Source of the DNA: Spirabiliibacterium pneumoniae
GTDB taxonomy: Bacteria; Pseudomonadota; Gammaproteobacteria; Enterobacterales; Pasteurellaceae
Reading direction: 5' to 3'
Length of the DNA stretch: 64,000 nt
NCBI RefSeq assembly: GCF_014884995.1
Contig: NZ_JABMII010000004.1
Location: 62,001-126,000 of the forward strand
The position numbers and the translations under genes are program-made. Under the pieces are notes generated by a model that did not search any database, was not told the origin of the DNA, and saw only the letters and a program-made list of their open reading frames with translations. Below, in pieces: positions 1 to 7,240 of the stretch; position 1 is the stretch's first letter, and the number at the start of each line of letters is the position of its first letter.

Positions 1-767
1 CCTGCGCCGCCGTTACCGCCAGCGATAAATTTGTCAGCCAAAATCAGTGGGATACCTGTGACCACAATGACGCCTAAGCCTAAGAACACACCAAGCAAGC
101 CTGTGTCGAGCACAACAGCGAGATTGATGGTGTTACCTAGTGCATAGCCAAAAAATGGAATCATTAACATAGTGCCTTGACTAAAGAAGGCTTTACACTC
201 TTTGTCGAGGTTACCCAATACAAAGCCGATGATAAATGGCAACACAGCACCCACGAATAAATGCGGTTCAAATTGTGCTACACCTGTTGTGCCTAAAATC
301 ATCATGGTAACCAATGGGCCAGATTCAATTGACATCAATACAAATGCGCCAGCTTCTTCTTTTGAGCCGTATTGCGCCATAAGGGAGGCATAAAGGCCGC
401 CATTGGTCATATCCATCGCCGTTACGATAGCCAGTGTGGAAAGCCCAGCAAAAAAGCCCGTTTCGATCATGCCACCAGGAATCAGTTTCACACACAACAT
501 ACCGACCACCCACGCAACTGCAATTTTGGTGACTAACAGTGTACCTGATTTACGAATAACGGTACCCGTGGCGCGCAAGTCGATGCTTGCCCCCATACAG
601 AAGAACCACACAGATAAAATCGGCACTGTGCCATGAATTAATCCGTTAGTGAAAGAGCCAAAATATTTGCCCGCATCTGGTGCAAAAGTATTAGTCAATG
701 CGCCTAATAAAAGTGGAATCAACATTAGCCCGCCTGGGAAACGTTGCACTGCTTGCATAATTTTCAT
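1..767 (-). CDS. kdgT: 2-keto-3-deoxygluconate permease, C-terminus beyond window edge
   Basis: Inner-membrane symporter that imports 2-keto-3-deoxygluconate. I translated this strand from the ATG at 767, which has a GAGGA ribosome site 8 bases upstream. The reading frame stays open to the left edge, so about 255 residues are visible of a family length near 325. The N-terminal stretch is close to E. coli KdgT as I remember it: a [14 protein letters not shown] segment, then [17 protein letters not shown], then [12 protein letters not shown]. The protein is hydrophobic throughout. It is the last visible gene of a regulator-kduI-kdgT unit, 21 bases after kduI, so it is probably controlled by the LacI-type regulator upstream. 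Confidence 0.9.
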   Translation of the reverse strand, partial: MKIMQAVQRFPGGLMLIPLLLGALTNTFAPDAGKYFGSFTNGLIHGTVPILSVWFFCMGASIDLRATGTVIRKSGTLLVTKIAVAWVVGMLCVKLIPGGMIETGFFAGLSTLAIVTAMDMTNGGLYASLMAQYGSKEEAGAFVLMSIESGPLVTMMILGTTGVAQFEPHLFVGAVLPFIIGFVLGNLDKECKAFFSQGTMLMIPFFGYALGNTINLAVVLDTGLLGVFLGLGVIVVTGIPLILADKFIAGGNGGA

Positions 768-788
768 GATAGTGTCCTCAAAAAATAA

Positions 789-1631
789 TTAACGTAATTC
801 GGTGATCTTGAGATTATCCATGTCATCAAAGGCTTTATTTTCTCCACCCATCGCCCAAATAAAGCTGTAATTAGCCGTGCCAGCACCACAGTGAATGCTC
901 CAAGATGGACTAATGATCGCCTCTTCGTTTTGCATCACAATATGGCGTGTTTCGGTTGGCTGCCCCATGATGTGGAACACGGCATTGTCTTTTGGCACTT
1001 CAAAATAGAAATAAATTTCCATGCGGCGTTCATGAGTATGACATGGCATTGAGTTCCACACGCTGCCAGGTTTAAGTTGAGTCAATCCCATCGAAAGTTG
1101 GCAGGTTTCCAGCACATCTGGGTGAATAAATTGATTAATCACACGGTCATTAGCGGTTTCCATTGCTCCCATTGGGCGCTTGTTGGCGTTAGCCATTGGG
1201 ATAAAGGTGGTTTTACACGGTTTATGCGCAGGAGCAGAAACCATATAGAATTTCGCAGGTTTATCGGCATTTTTGCTACTAAAAGTAACATTTTTTGTGC
1301 CCATAGTGATGTATAAACAATCGGTGTACGCCATTTCAAAAGTTTGATCATCGGCTTTAATCACACCTTCTCCGCCTACATTAAAAATCCCAATTTCACG
1401 GCGCTCTAAAAAGTAGTGTGTACCGAAAGTGTGCCAGATATCTAAACCTTTTTCTAACGAAACCTCTTCTTTCACAGGCATACATCCCACGGTCACCATG
1501 CGATCCACATGACTATATACTGTGGTTAATTCGTCTGCACGGAAAAGGTTCTGCACCAAAAATTCATTTCGCACTTCTTCAGTGGTGTAACGTTTGAAAT
1601 CATTTGGGTTAACACTGTAACGAGTATCCAT
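789..1631 (-). CDS. kduI: 5-keto-4-deoxyuronate isomerase (4-deoxy-L-threo-5-hexosulose-uronate ketol-isomerase)
   Basis: Cytosolic cupin-type isomerase that converts 5-keto-4-deoxyuronate, from pectin or glycosaminoglycan breakdown, to 2,5-diketo-3-deoxygluconate. The 280-residue product matches the family length. Zinc ligands expected from the E. coli structure are present: H198, H200 and E205 in CHTHERRMEIYFYF, and H247 in SPSWSIHCG. A strong AGGAG precedes the ATG. It lies between the LacI-type regulator and kdgT. No kduD, kdgK or eda gene is visible here, so the rest of the pathway must lie to the left or elsewhere. In an animal-associated Pasteurellaceae the likely source is unsaturated uronate from host glycosaminoglycans (inference). 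Confidence 0.95.
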   Translation of the reverse strand: MDTRYSVNPNDFKRYTTEEVRNEFLVQNLFRADELTTVYSHVDRMVTVGCMPVKEEVSLEKGLDIWHTFGTHYFLERREIGIFNVGGEGVIKADDQTFEMAYTDCLYITMGTKNVTFSSKNADKPAKFYMVSAPAHKPCKTTFIPMANANKRPMGAMETANDRVINQFIHPDVLETCQLSMGLTQLKPGSVWNSMPCHTHERRMEIYFYFEVPKDNAVFHIMGQPTETRHIVMQNEEAIISPSWSIHCGAGTANYSFIWAMGGENKAFDDMDNLKITELR

Positions 1632-1657
1632 ATTATTCTCCTATGGTTAAAGCGAGC

Positions 1658-2647
1658 TCAAAGTGAGCCGCGTTTGATCAATTTGCACTCAAGATACCGC
1701 TCAACGCGGCCATCTCGGCCGTGAATTTTTTCAAGTAAACACTGGGCACTGAGCTGCCCCATTGCAAAAGTCGGCTGCTCAAGCACTGTCATACCTAGCC
1801 CCGCCAACTCCATCCATGGCCAATTATCCACACCACACAGCCCAACATCTTGTGGTGCGCGTAAATTGTGCTGTTTCATAAACGCACCTATATGCTGCAA
1901 CACCATGCCGTTAGCTGCCAAAAAGGCCATTCTCTCGCCCTTATGTGCCTCCACAAAGCCTAAGCACTGGGCATGCAACGATGCTTTATGACTAAACTCC
2001 AACACAACCGCACTTTTCCCATACCTAGCGTGATAGCCTACAAAAGCGTCACGCACAATGCGCCGCGTTTGGTTAGTGCCAATGGCTAGTGTTACTAGCG
2101 CAATGCGGGTGTAGCCTTTGCTTTGCGCCAAATCCAACATATCATTAAGCCCCTGCTTGAGATTAGAGCTAACAATGTCACACTCGGCTGCATGAAGCGG
2201 GCGATCAGCAAGCACGATTGGGGTTAAAGTGCGGTTGACCTGTGCGAGGTAATCCACATTTTCGCCCGTGGCGTTAACAATCAACCCTTCAACAGATTTG
2301 GCAATCATGGAGTCAATATAACGCCGCTCTTTTTCTGGGCTGTCAGCTGTGCTAGCCAAAATGGCCGTATAGCCATGACGCTCGCACTCATCGGCAATCC
2401 CGCTATATAAAATCGATGAGAAAGGGCTTTGAATATCAGACACCAACACACCAATCAAATGGCTTTTTTGCAGCCGTAAATTGCGCGCCATTTGATTGGG
2501 CTTGAAGCCTGCACGCGTTATCGCATCCGCAATCTTTTGCCTCGTTTGAGCCGACATACTGTCGTATTTGCCATTGAGATAACGTGAAATCGTGGTTTTG
2601 GAAAAGCCAGTTTGCATGGCAATATCCGCAATCGTGATTTTTCTCAT
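1658..2647 (-). CDS. LacI-family transcriptional regulator, probably of ketodeoxyuronate utilisation
   Basis: DNA-binding repressor of the LacI/GalR family, 329 residues. Residues 1-50 form the helix-turn-helix and hinge helix (ITIADIAMQTGFSKTTISRYL, then NQMARNLRLQKS). Residues from about 60 on form the periplasmic-binding-like effector domain. AGGAGGAGCG precedes the ATG. It is co-directional with kduI (26 bases downstream) and kdgT, so regulation of those genes by ketodeoxygluconate or a related sugar acid is likely. Two AATCGATT palindromes 14 bases upstream of its start look like its own operators, suggesting autoregulation. It plays the role of KdgR but belongs to the LacI family, not the IclR family of enterobacterial KdgR. 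Confidence 0.85.
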   Translation of the reverse strand: MRKITIADIAMQTGFSKTTISRYLNGKYDSMSAQTRQKIADAITRAGFKPNQMARNLRLQKSHLIGVLVSDIQSPFSSILYSGIADECERHGYTAILASTADSPEKERRYIDSMIAKSVEGLIVNATGENVDYLAQVNRTLTPIVLADRPLHAAECDIVSSNLKQGLNDMLDLAQSKGYTRIALVTLAIGTNQTRRIVRDAFVGYHARYGKSAVVLEFSHKASLHAQCLGFVEAHKGERMAFLAANGMVLQHIGAFMKQHNLRAPQDVGLCGVDNWPWMELAGLGMTVLEQPTFAMGQLSAQCLLEKIHGRDGRVERYLECKLIKRGSL

Positions 2648-2660
2648 CGCTCCTCCTGTG

Positions 2661-2682
2661 AAATCGATTTACGAAATCGATT
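2661..2682. promoter_or_regulatory. Paired AATCGATT palindromes, candidate LacI-type operators
   Basis: AATCGATT occurs at 2662-2669 and again at 2675-2682, 13 bp centre to centre, in the space between the divergent regulator and rarD genes. Each has the central CG and AT-rich symmetric flanks typical of LacI-family operators. The position just upstream of the regulator start suggests autoregulation of the regulator-kduI-kdgT unit. Binding is inferred, not shown. Confidence 0.55.
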
Positions 2683-2816
2683 AACCTGAACAAATACTAA
2701 CCGCTTAAAATATGAAACACAATTCTCTTTATAACAAAAATTTGATTTAAAACAAAAAATGGCGATTTTTGTTTTATCCTTTATAATTATGATTTTTAAC
2801 AATGAATTAAAATGGC

Positions 2817-3710
2817 ATGACAGAGAATCAAAAAGGCGTTTTTACCGCGCTAATGTCAAATATACTCTTCGGCGCACTGTATCTTTATGGCTATGCCATG
2901 GCACCGCTGTCTGGCACAGAAACGTTCGCTTGGCGGATGGTCAGCATGGCGGGGGCTTTGTGGCTTTTTTTATTCGCAACTCATGGTTGGTATCAGCTGT
3001 TTCGCTTTGCTTATAGTGTCGGTAAGGCTTGGAAAACATGGGCACTGATTTTGCTACCAACTCCCATTATCGCCAGCCAATTTTGGTTATTTATGTGGGC
3101 GCCCGTCAATGGCTATGGTGTTGATGTGGCGATGGGCTATTTCCTCTTCCCGATTGCAATGGTGCTCAGTGGGCGCGTATTTCTACAAGAAAATGTGACT
3201 CGATTGCAATGGATAGGAGTGTTATTAGCCGCACTCGGCGTGGCGCATGAACTGTGGCAAACTCACGCCTTTTCATGGGTAACGATGTGGATCTTTTTCA
3301 CCTACCCTATCTACTACATTTTGCGCCGAAAAATGGGCGTGCCAACTTTGATTGGTTTACTGATCGATTTAACGCTGATTCTGCCTTTTGCGTTAGTCTA
3401 TTTGCAGCAACAGCCTGTAGGCTTTTCCGTGTTGGCTGGGTTGAATAAATATTGGCTGCTTATCCCACTGCTGGGCTTGATGAGTGCTGCAGCCATGCAG
3501 CTCAATTTATATGCAAGTTGCACCTTGCCCGTGACCCTGTTTGGTATGTTTAGCTACCTTGAGCCAACTTTACTGTTTATTTTGGCGGTTACCGTATTGG
3601 ATTCCCCACTGACACTGCAATCGTTAATCACCTACGGATTCATTTGGGCAGGGCTGGGCTTAACTATCATTGATGGCTGGCTAAAAGTGAAACGCGCTAA
3701 AATGGCATAA
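2817..3710 (+). CDS. rarD: RarD-type EamA/DMT-superfamily transporter
   Basis: Inner-membrane protein of 297 residues with about ten hydrophobic segments and two EamA repeats. It is related to E. coli RarD, originally linked to chloramphenicol sensitivity; the true substrate is unknown. Family-like segments include GYFLFPIAMVLSGRVFLQE around residues 111-129 and FSYLEPTLLFILAVT in the second repeat. Start chosen at the ATG at 2817. There is no strong ribosome site and the upstream region is very AT-rich. It is divergent from the LacI regulator and convergent with icd, and appears to be a single-gene unit. Confidence 0.85.
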   Translation: MTENQKGVFTALMSNILFGALYLYGYAMAPLSGTETFAWRMVSMAGALWLFLFATHGWYQLFRFAYSVGKAWKTWALILLPTPIIASQFWLFMWAPVNGYGVDVAMGYFLFPIAMVLSGRVFLQENVTRLQWIGVLLAALGVAHELWQTHAFSWVTMWIFFTYPIYYILRRKMGVPTLIGLLIDLTLILPFALVYLQQQPVGFSVLAGLNKYWLLIPLLGLMSAAAMQLNLYASCTLPVTLFGMFSYLEPTLLFILAVTVLDSPLTLQSLITYGFIWAGLGLTIIDGWLKVKRAKMA

Positions 3711-3740
3711 AAAACCGCACTTTTAATGTCAAAGTGCGGT
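3709..3740 (-). terminator. USS-pair terminator of icd
   Basis: Inverted uptake-signal pair: ACCGCACTTT at 3714-3723 and AAAGTGCGGT at 3731-3740, with a 7-base loop. Read on the minus strand, a run of T follows the stem, which fits termination of icd. Confidence 0.75.
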
Positions 3741-3759
3741 CATCTCATGAGATGATGTC

Positions 3760-4998
3760 TTACATATTGCTGATAATGTCATCTGCAAATTCAGACGTGG
3801 AGCGTAAGGTTGCGCCTTCCATCGCGTTAGCAAAATCCGCTGTCACGGTTTTATTGGCAATGGTCTTAGATACTGCCTTGACAATCAAATCCGCCGCTTC
3901 TTGCCAGCCTAGATGACGCAACATCATCTCGCCACTTAAAATCAGCGACCCTGGGTTGCCAATATTTTTGCCTGCGATGTTCGGCGCTGTACCATGGGTT
4001 GCCTCAAAAATTGCACATTCGCTGCCAATATTCGCCCCTGGTGCAATCCCAATGCCGCCCACTTGCGCTGCTAACGCATCAGAGATGTAATCACCGTTAA
4101 GGTTCAATGTTGCAATCACGTCATACTCGGTTGGGTGTAATAAAATTTCTTGCAAAAAGGCATCGGCAATGCTGTCTTTAATCACAATCTCGCGCCCTGT
4201 TTTTGGGTTTTTCAGTGTCATCCATGGGCCGTTGTCAATCAGGGTTGCGCCCATTTCTTTCGCCACTTGGTAGCCCCACTCTTTAAACGCACCTTCGGTG
4301 AATTTCATGATATTTCCTTTATGCACCAGCGTGAGGGATTTGCGATCATTGTCGATAACATATTGCAATGCTGCTTTCACCAAGCGCTGTGTGCCCGCTT
4401 TCGACACAGGTTTAACGCCAATGCCACAGCTTTCAGTGAAGCGGATTTTTTTGACACCCATTTGCTGCTGCAAAAAGTCGATCACTTTTTTCGCTTCATC
4501 GGAGTCTGCCACCCATTCAATGCCTGCGTAGATATCTTCAGAATTTTCACGGAAAATCACCATATCCACCAATTCAGGGTGTTTCACTGGGCTTGGCGTG
4601 CCTTCATAATAGCGGATCGGGCGTTGGCAATTATACAAATCCAAACCTTGACGCATCGCAACATTCAATGAGCGTATGCCACCGCCAACGGGGGTCATTA
4701 ACGGGCCTTTAATCGCCACATGATATTTGCGAATCGCGTCAAGGGTTTCATCAGGCAGCCACACATCGCCCCCAAAACGCGCATTCGCTTTGCCGCCGGC
4801 GTAAATTTCTAGCCACTGAATTTGACGCTCGCCAGCGTAGGCTTTTTGCACCGCAGCATCCAGCACTTTTTGCATCGCTGGAGTGACGTCCACACCAATG
4901 CCATCGCCTTCAATAAATGGAATAATCGGATTATTCGGCACGCGCAAGCTGCCGTCTTGTTGCAGTTCAATGGCCTGACCTTGTAGACTGTTTGACAT
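3760..4998 (-). CDS. icd: Isocitrate dehydrogenase (NADP+)
   Basis: TCA-cycle enzyme that decarboxylates isocitrate to 2-oxoglutarate in the cytosol. With the start at 4998 the product is 412 residues, against about 416 in E. coli. AAGGAG lies 5 bases before this ATG; the frame is open 13 codons further upstream but has no ribosome site there. Family signatures are clear: the substrate loop GGGIRSLNV (serine near residue 110 corresponds to the E. coli phosphorylation site), [33 protein letters not shown] and [12 protein letters not shown]. It is divergent from rluE, as in E. coli. Confidence 0.97.
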   Translation of the reverse strand: MSNSLQGQAIELQQDGSLRVPNNPIIPFIEGDGIGVDVTPAMQKVLDAAVQKAYAGERQIQWLEIYAGGKANARFGGDVWLPDETLDAIRKYHVAIKGPLMTPVGGGIRSLNVAMRQGLDLYNCQRPIRYYEGTPSPVKHPELVDMVIFRENSEDIYAGIEWVADSDEAKKVIDFLQQQMGVKKIRFTESCGIGVKPVSKAGTQRLVKAALQYVIDNDRKSLTLVHKGNIMKFTEGAFKEWGYQVAKEMGATLIDNGPWMTLKNPKTGREIVIKDSIADAFLQEILLHPTEYDVIATLNLNGDYISDALAAQVGGIGIAPGANIGSECAIFEATHGTAPNIAGKNIGNPGSLILSGEMMLRHLGWQEAADLIVKAVSKTIANKTVTADFANAMEGATLRSTSEFADDIISNM

Positions 4999-5125
4999 AA
5001 AAACTCCTTGGGCTTGGTTATAAGAATTGACAAGCAAAAACTCGCCTTTGTTAAACAGGCATAGTATAGTTTTTCAAATAAAAATTCTCTTTGCGAGATC
5101 ACATTTTAACGAATTTTTAACCTTT

Positions 5126-5806
5126 ATGACAAAAAATATGCTAAGAGTGCGTGGCAAACCGCACTTTTCCCCTAAAAGTGCGGTCAATAAAAAGCCAACG
5201 CCGACGCTTGCGCAAACACAGGTGATTTTATTCAACAAGCCTTACAATGTGCTGTGTCAATTTAGCCCTGATGCACGTTATGCCTGCTTGAAAGACTTTA
5301 TCCCCGTCCCGCACGTCTATGCCGCAGGGCGGCTCGATCGCGACAGTGAAGGGCTGCTGTTGCTCACCAACAATGGCAAACTCCAACATCGCCTCGCCGA
5401 ACCCAAGTTTAAAATGCCGAAAACCTATTGGGTGCAGGTGGAAGGGGAAATCACTGAAACCGCACTTTGTGCATTGCGCCAAGGCGTTGTGCTCAACGAC
5501 GGCAAAACGCTGCCCGCGCAAGCGCGCCTGATCCCACAACCTGCAGAGCTATGGGAGCGCACGCCCCCTATCCGTGAGCGCAAAAATAGCCCAACCAGCT
5601 GGCTTGCCCTGACCATCACAGAAGGGCGCAACCGCCAAGTACGACGCATGACAGCCCATGTTGGCTTTCCCACCTTGCGATTAATTCGTGCCGAGATTGC
5701 AGGATTATCATTGGGCAATTTGGCTAGTGGTGAATACCGCGCTCTCACGACGCAAGAAAAAACCGCACTTTTTGCAACCCTCAAGCTCAGCGATGGCAGA
5801 CAGTAA
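5126..5806 (+). CDS. rluE: 23S rRNA pseudouridine synthase, RluE type
   Basis: Pseudouridine synthase of the RsuA/RluB/E/F family; RluE modifies 23S rRNA U2457 in E. coli. The visible core starts at [11 protein letters not shown] and has the catalytic motif GRLDRDSEG with the aspartate near residue 71, then [23 protein letters not shown]. It lacks the N-terminal S4 domain seen in RsuA, as expected for RluE. The start at 5126 gives 226 residues; the ATG at 5138 is an alternative. Codons 11-20 are made from an inverted pair of uptake signals (5158-5184) and are probably not part of the fold. It sits next to icd, as in enterobacteria. Confidence 0.92.
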   Translation: MTKNMLRVRGKPHFSPKSAVNKKPTPTLAQTQVILFNKPYNVLCQFSPDARYACLKDFIPVPHVYAAGRLDRDSEGLLLLTNNGKLQHRLAEPKFKMPKTYWVQVEGEITETALCALRQGVVLNDGKTLPAQARLIPQPAELWERTPPIRERKNSPTSWLALTITEGRNRQVRRMTAHVGFPTLRLIRAEIAGLSLGNLASGEYRALTTQEKTALFATLKLSDGRQ

Positions 5807-5897
5807 AAGTGCAGTCATGAATTTTTAATTGTATTTCAAATAGATACAAATAAACTAAACAATTTAAATAATTATTAAAATTAATTTAATAAAAAAC

Positions 5898-5911
5898 GTG
5901 ATCTATATCAC
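5898..5911. promoter_or_regulatory. CRP/FNR-like palindrome plus -10 before the small membrane-peptide gene
   Basis: GTGATCTATATCAC is a perfect 14-bp palindrome, one base per half away from the FNR box TTGAT-N4-ATCAA and also close to the CRP core TGTGA-N6-TCACA. A TATAAT lies at 5921-5926 and predicts a start near 5933. With that start the palindrome is centred near -28 and covers the -35 region, which suggests repression rather than class II activation. Confidence 0.55.
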
Positions 5912-5954
5912 ATTTTTGGTTATAATGATTGCAACGAAACAAGAGAGGTACATT

Positions 5955-6062
5955 ATGGCTAAGAAAGCAAAAACCATTTTTGCACAAATCGCATCATTAG
6001 CAGTGGCTTTTACCCTGACTTTAGGTGTGACTGCAATTAGCGTAACGCAATACATTAACTGA
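5955..6062 (+). CDS. 35-residue small membrane protein, function unknown
   Basis: I do not recognise the product. It reads MAKKAKTIFAQ, then a hydrophobic stretch from about residue 10 to 30, and ends QYIN, so it is probably a single-span peptide with a basic N-terminus. The gene has all the parts of an independent unit: TATAAT at 5921-5926, GAGAGG before the ATG, and a strong GC hairpin with T run starting 14 bases after the stop. A CRP/FNR-like palindrome overlaps its promoter, suggesting control by oxygen or catabolite state. It lies between rluE and cysK. Small hydrophobic peptides can be regulators of membrane complexes or type I toxins; nothing here separates these. Confidence 0.7.
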   Translation: MAKKAKTIFAQIASLAVAFTLTLGVTAISVTQYIN

Positions 6063-6076
6063 TTTTAATGTCAAAT

Positions 6077-6103
6077 AAAACCCGCCAACTGGCGGGTTTT
6101 TTA
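6077..6103. terminator. Bidirectional terminator between the small gene and cysK
   Basis: Perfect stem CCCGCC (6081-6086) with GGCGGG (6091-6096), flanked by AAAA on the left and TTTTTT on the right. It can therefore end both the 35-codon gene on plus and cysK on minus. Confidence 0.88.
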
Positions 6104-6118
6104 TTTTCTGTACCAAGG

Positions 6119-7057
6119 TTAAATCCCTTCAAAAAGTGCGGTACTCAAATAGCGCTCTGAGGCCGATGGCAACACGGCGACAATCACTTTGTCGGCAAAT
6201 TCTGGCAATTTCGCCAATCGATCTGCCGCCGCCACCGCCGCGCCTGATGAAATGCCTGCCAAAATGCCTTCTTTCGCCATCAATTGGCGTGCTGTTGTAA
6301 GTGCGGTTTCACTGTCTACTTGCTCTACACGGTCAATCAGTGCCAAATCCAAGTTTTTCGGAATAAAGCCCGCACCAATGCCTTGAATTTTATGTGGGCC
6401 TGGTTTCACCTCTTCACCATTTAATGTTTGCGTGATCACCGGCGACTCTGCTGGCTCTACCGCTACGGATAAAATCGCTTTGCCAAAATCTTGTTTGATG
6501 GCGCGGCTAATGCCTGTAATGGTGCCACCTGTTCCGACCCCTGCAACCAATACGTCAATTTTACCCTCGCTGTCTTTCCAAATTTCAGGGCCTGTAGTTT
6601 GCTGGTGAATCGCAGGGTTAGCGGGGTTTTCAAATTGTTTCAGCTGCACAAAACGTGAGTCAGAATTGGCAATTTCTTGGGCTTTTTCAATCGCGCCTTT
6701 CATGCCTTTGGCTGCCTCTGTCAACACTAAATTCACACCAAGCCCTTTAAGCAAGCGTTTGCGCTCTTCACTCATGCTCTCAGGCATGGTTAAGGTAATC
6801 GGATACCCCCGCGCGGCGGCCACATACGCCAGCGCAATACCAGTATTGCCGCTGGTGGCATCCACAATTTCTTTACCCGAGGTTAAAATGCCGTCCTTTT
6901 CTGCCTGCCACACCATATTCGCGCCAATGCGGCATTTTACGCTGAAGCTCGGGTTGCGTGATTCAATTTTTACCAGCAGGTTGCCATTGCGACCAAAATG
7001 TTTCAAGCGCACCAGCGGTGTGCCACCAATTGTTTGCGAGTTGTCTTCAAAAATCAT
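6119..7057 (-). CDS. cysK: Cysteine synthase A (O-acetylserine sulfhydrylase)
   Basis: PLP enzyme that joins O-acetylserine and sulfide to make cysteine. The start at 7057 follows AAGGAG by 6 bases and gives 312 residues, near the family length of 315-323; an upstream in-frame start would add 18 residues without family support. Seen in sequence: the PLP lysine in [11 protein letters not shown] (about K41), the substrate loop TSGNTGIAL, and the PLP phosphate loop GTGGTITG. In E. coli cysK is adjacent to cysZ; here the haem operon separates them, and it is transcribed divergently from cysK. Confidence 0.96.
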   Translation of the reverse strand: MIFEDNSQTIGGTPLVRLKHFGRNGNLLVKIESRNPSFSVKCRIGANMVWQAEKDGILTSGKEIVDATSGNTGIALAYVAAARGYPITLTMPESMSEERKRLLKGLGVNLVLTEAAKGMKGAIEKAQEIANSDSRFVQLKQFENPANPAIHQQTTGPEIWKDSEGKIDVLVAGVGTGGTITGISRAIKQDFGKAILSVAVEPAESPVITQTLNGEEVKPGPHKIQGIGAGFIPKNLDLALIDRVEQVDSETALTTARQLMAKEGILAGISSGAAVAAADRLAKLPEFADKVIVAVLPSASERYLSTALFEGI

Positions 7058-7159
7058 GATGTTCTCCTTAGTTTGTTCAGTGAGAATACACTGCATACCC
7101 GTTTTGCTCAACTGTTTGTGGTTATATCTTATAACTCACAGTTATTAATCAAATAAAAT

Positions 7160-7174
7160 TGAAAATCATTATTA
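7160..7174. promoter_or_regulatory. Upstream Fur-like box of the haem operon
   Basis: TGAAAATCATTATTA matches the 7-1-7 Fur pattern TGATAAT-N-ATTATCA at 12 of 14 informative positions. It lies directly upstream of the FNR box, in the divergent cysK/haem-operon space. Iron control is inferred. Confidence 0.5.
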
Positions 7175-7175
7175 T

Positions 7176-7189
7176 TTGATTTTAATCAA
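7176..7189. promoter_or_regulatory. Perfect FNR box of the anaerobic haem operon
   Basis: TTGATTTTAATCAA matches TTGAT-N4-ATCAA exactly. Its centre (7182.5) is 41.5 bases before the start predicted from the TATAAC at 7212-7217 (start near 7224). This is the standard class II activator geometry. It implies that the operon is switched on without oxygen, which suits an oxygen-independent radical-SAM haem-opening enzyme. Confidence 0.75.
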
Positions 7190-7211
7190 ACCGCACTTTG
7201 TCCCTTTTTGG

Positions 7212-7217
7212 TATAAC
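7212..7217 (+). promoter_or_regulatory. -10 element of the haem operon
   Basis: TATAAC, predicting a transcription start near 7224. No good -35 is visible, as expected for an FNR-dependent promoter, because the FNR box occupies that region. Confidence 0.55.
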
Positions 7218-7240
7218 CTGAACCCACGTTTGACGAAATA

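Noticed and set aside
3714-3740. Repeated AAGTGCGGT copies as a CRISPR or mobile repeat
   Set aside because: They are scattered single or paired uptake signals with no regular spacing and no cas genes.
4150-4671. 173-codon plus-strand frame opposite icd
   Set aside because: Antisense shadow of a highly conserved enzyme; composition follows icd codon positions.
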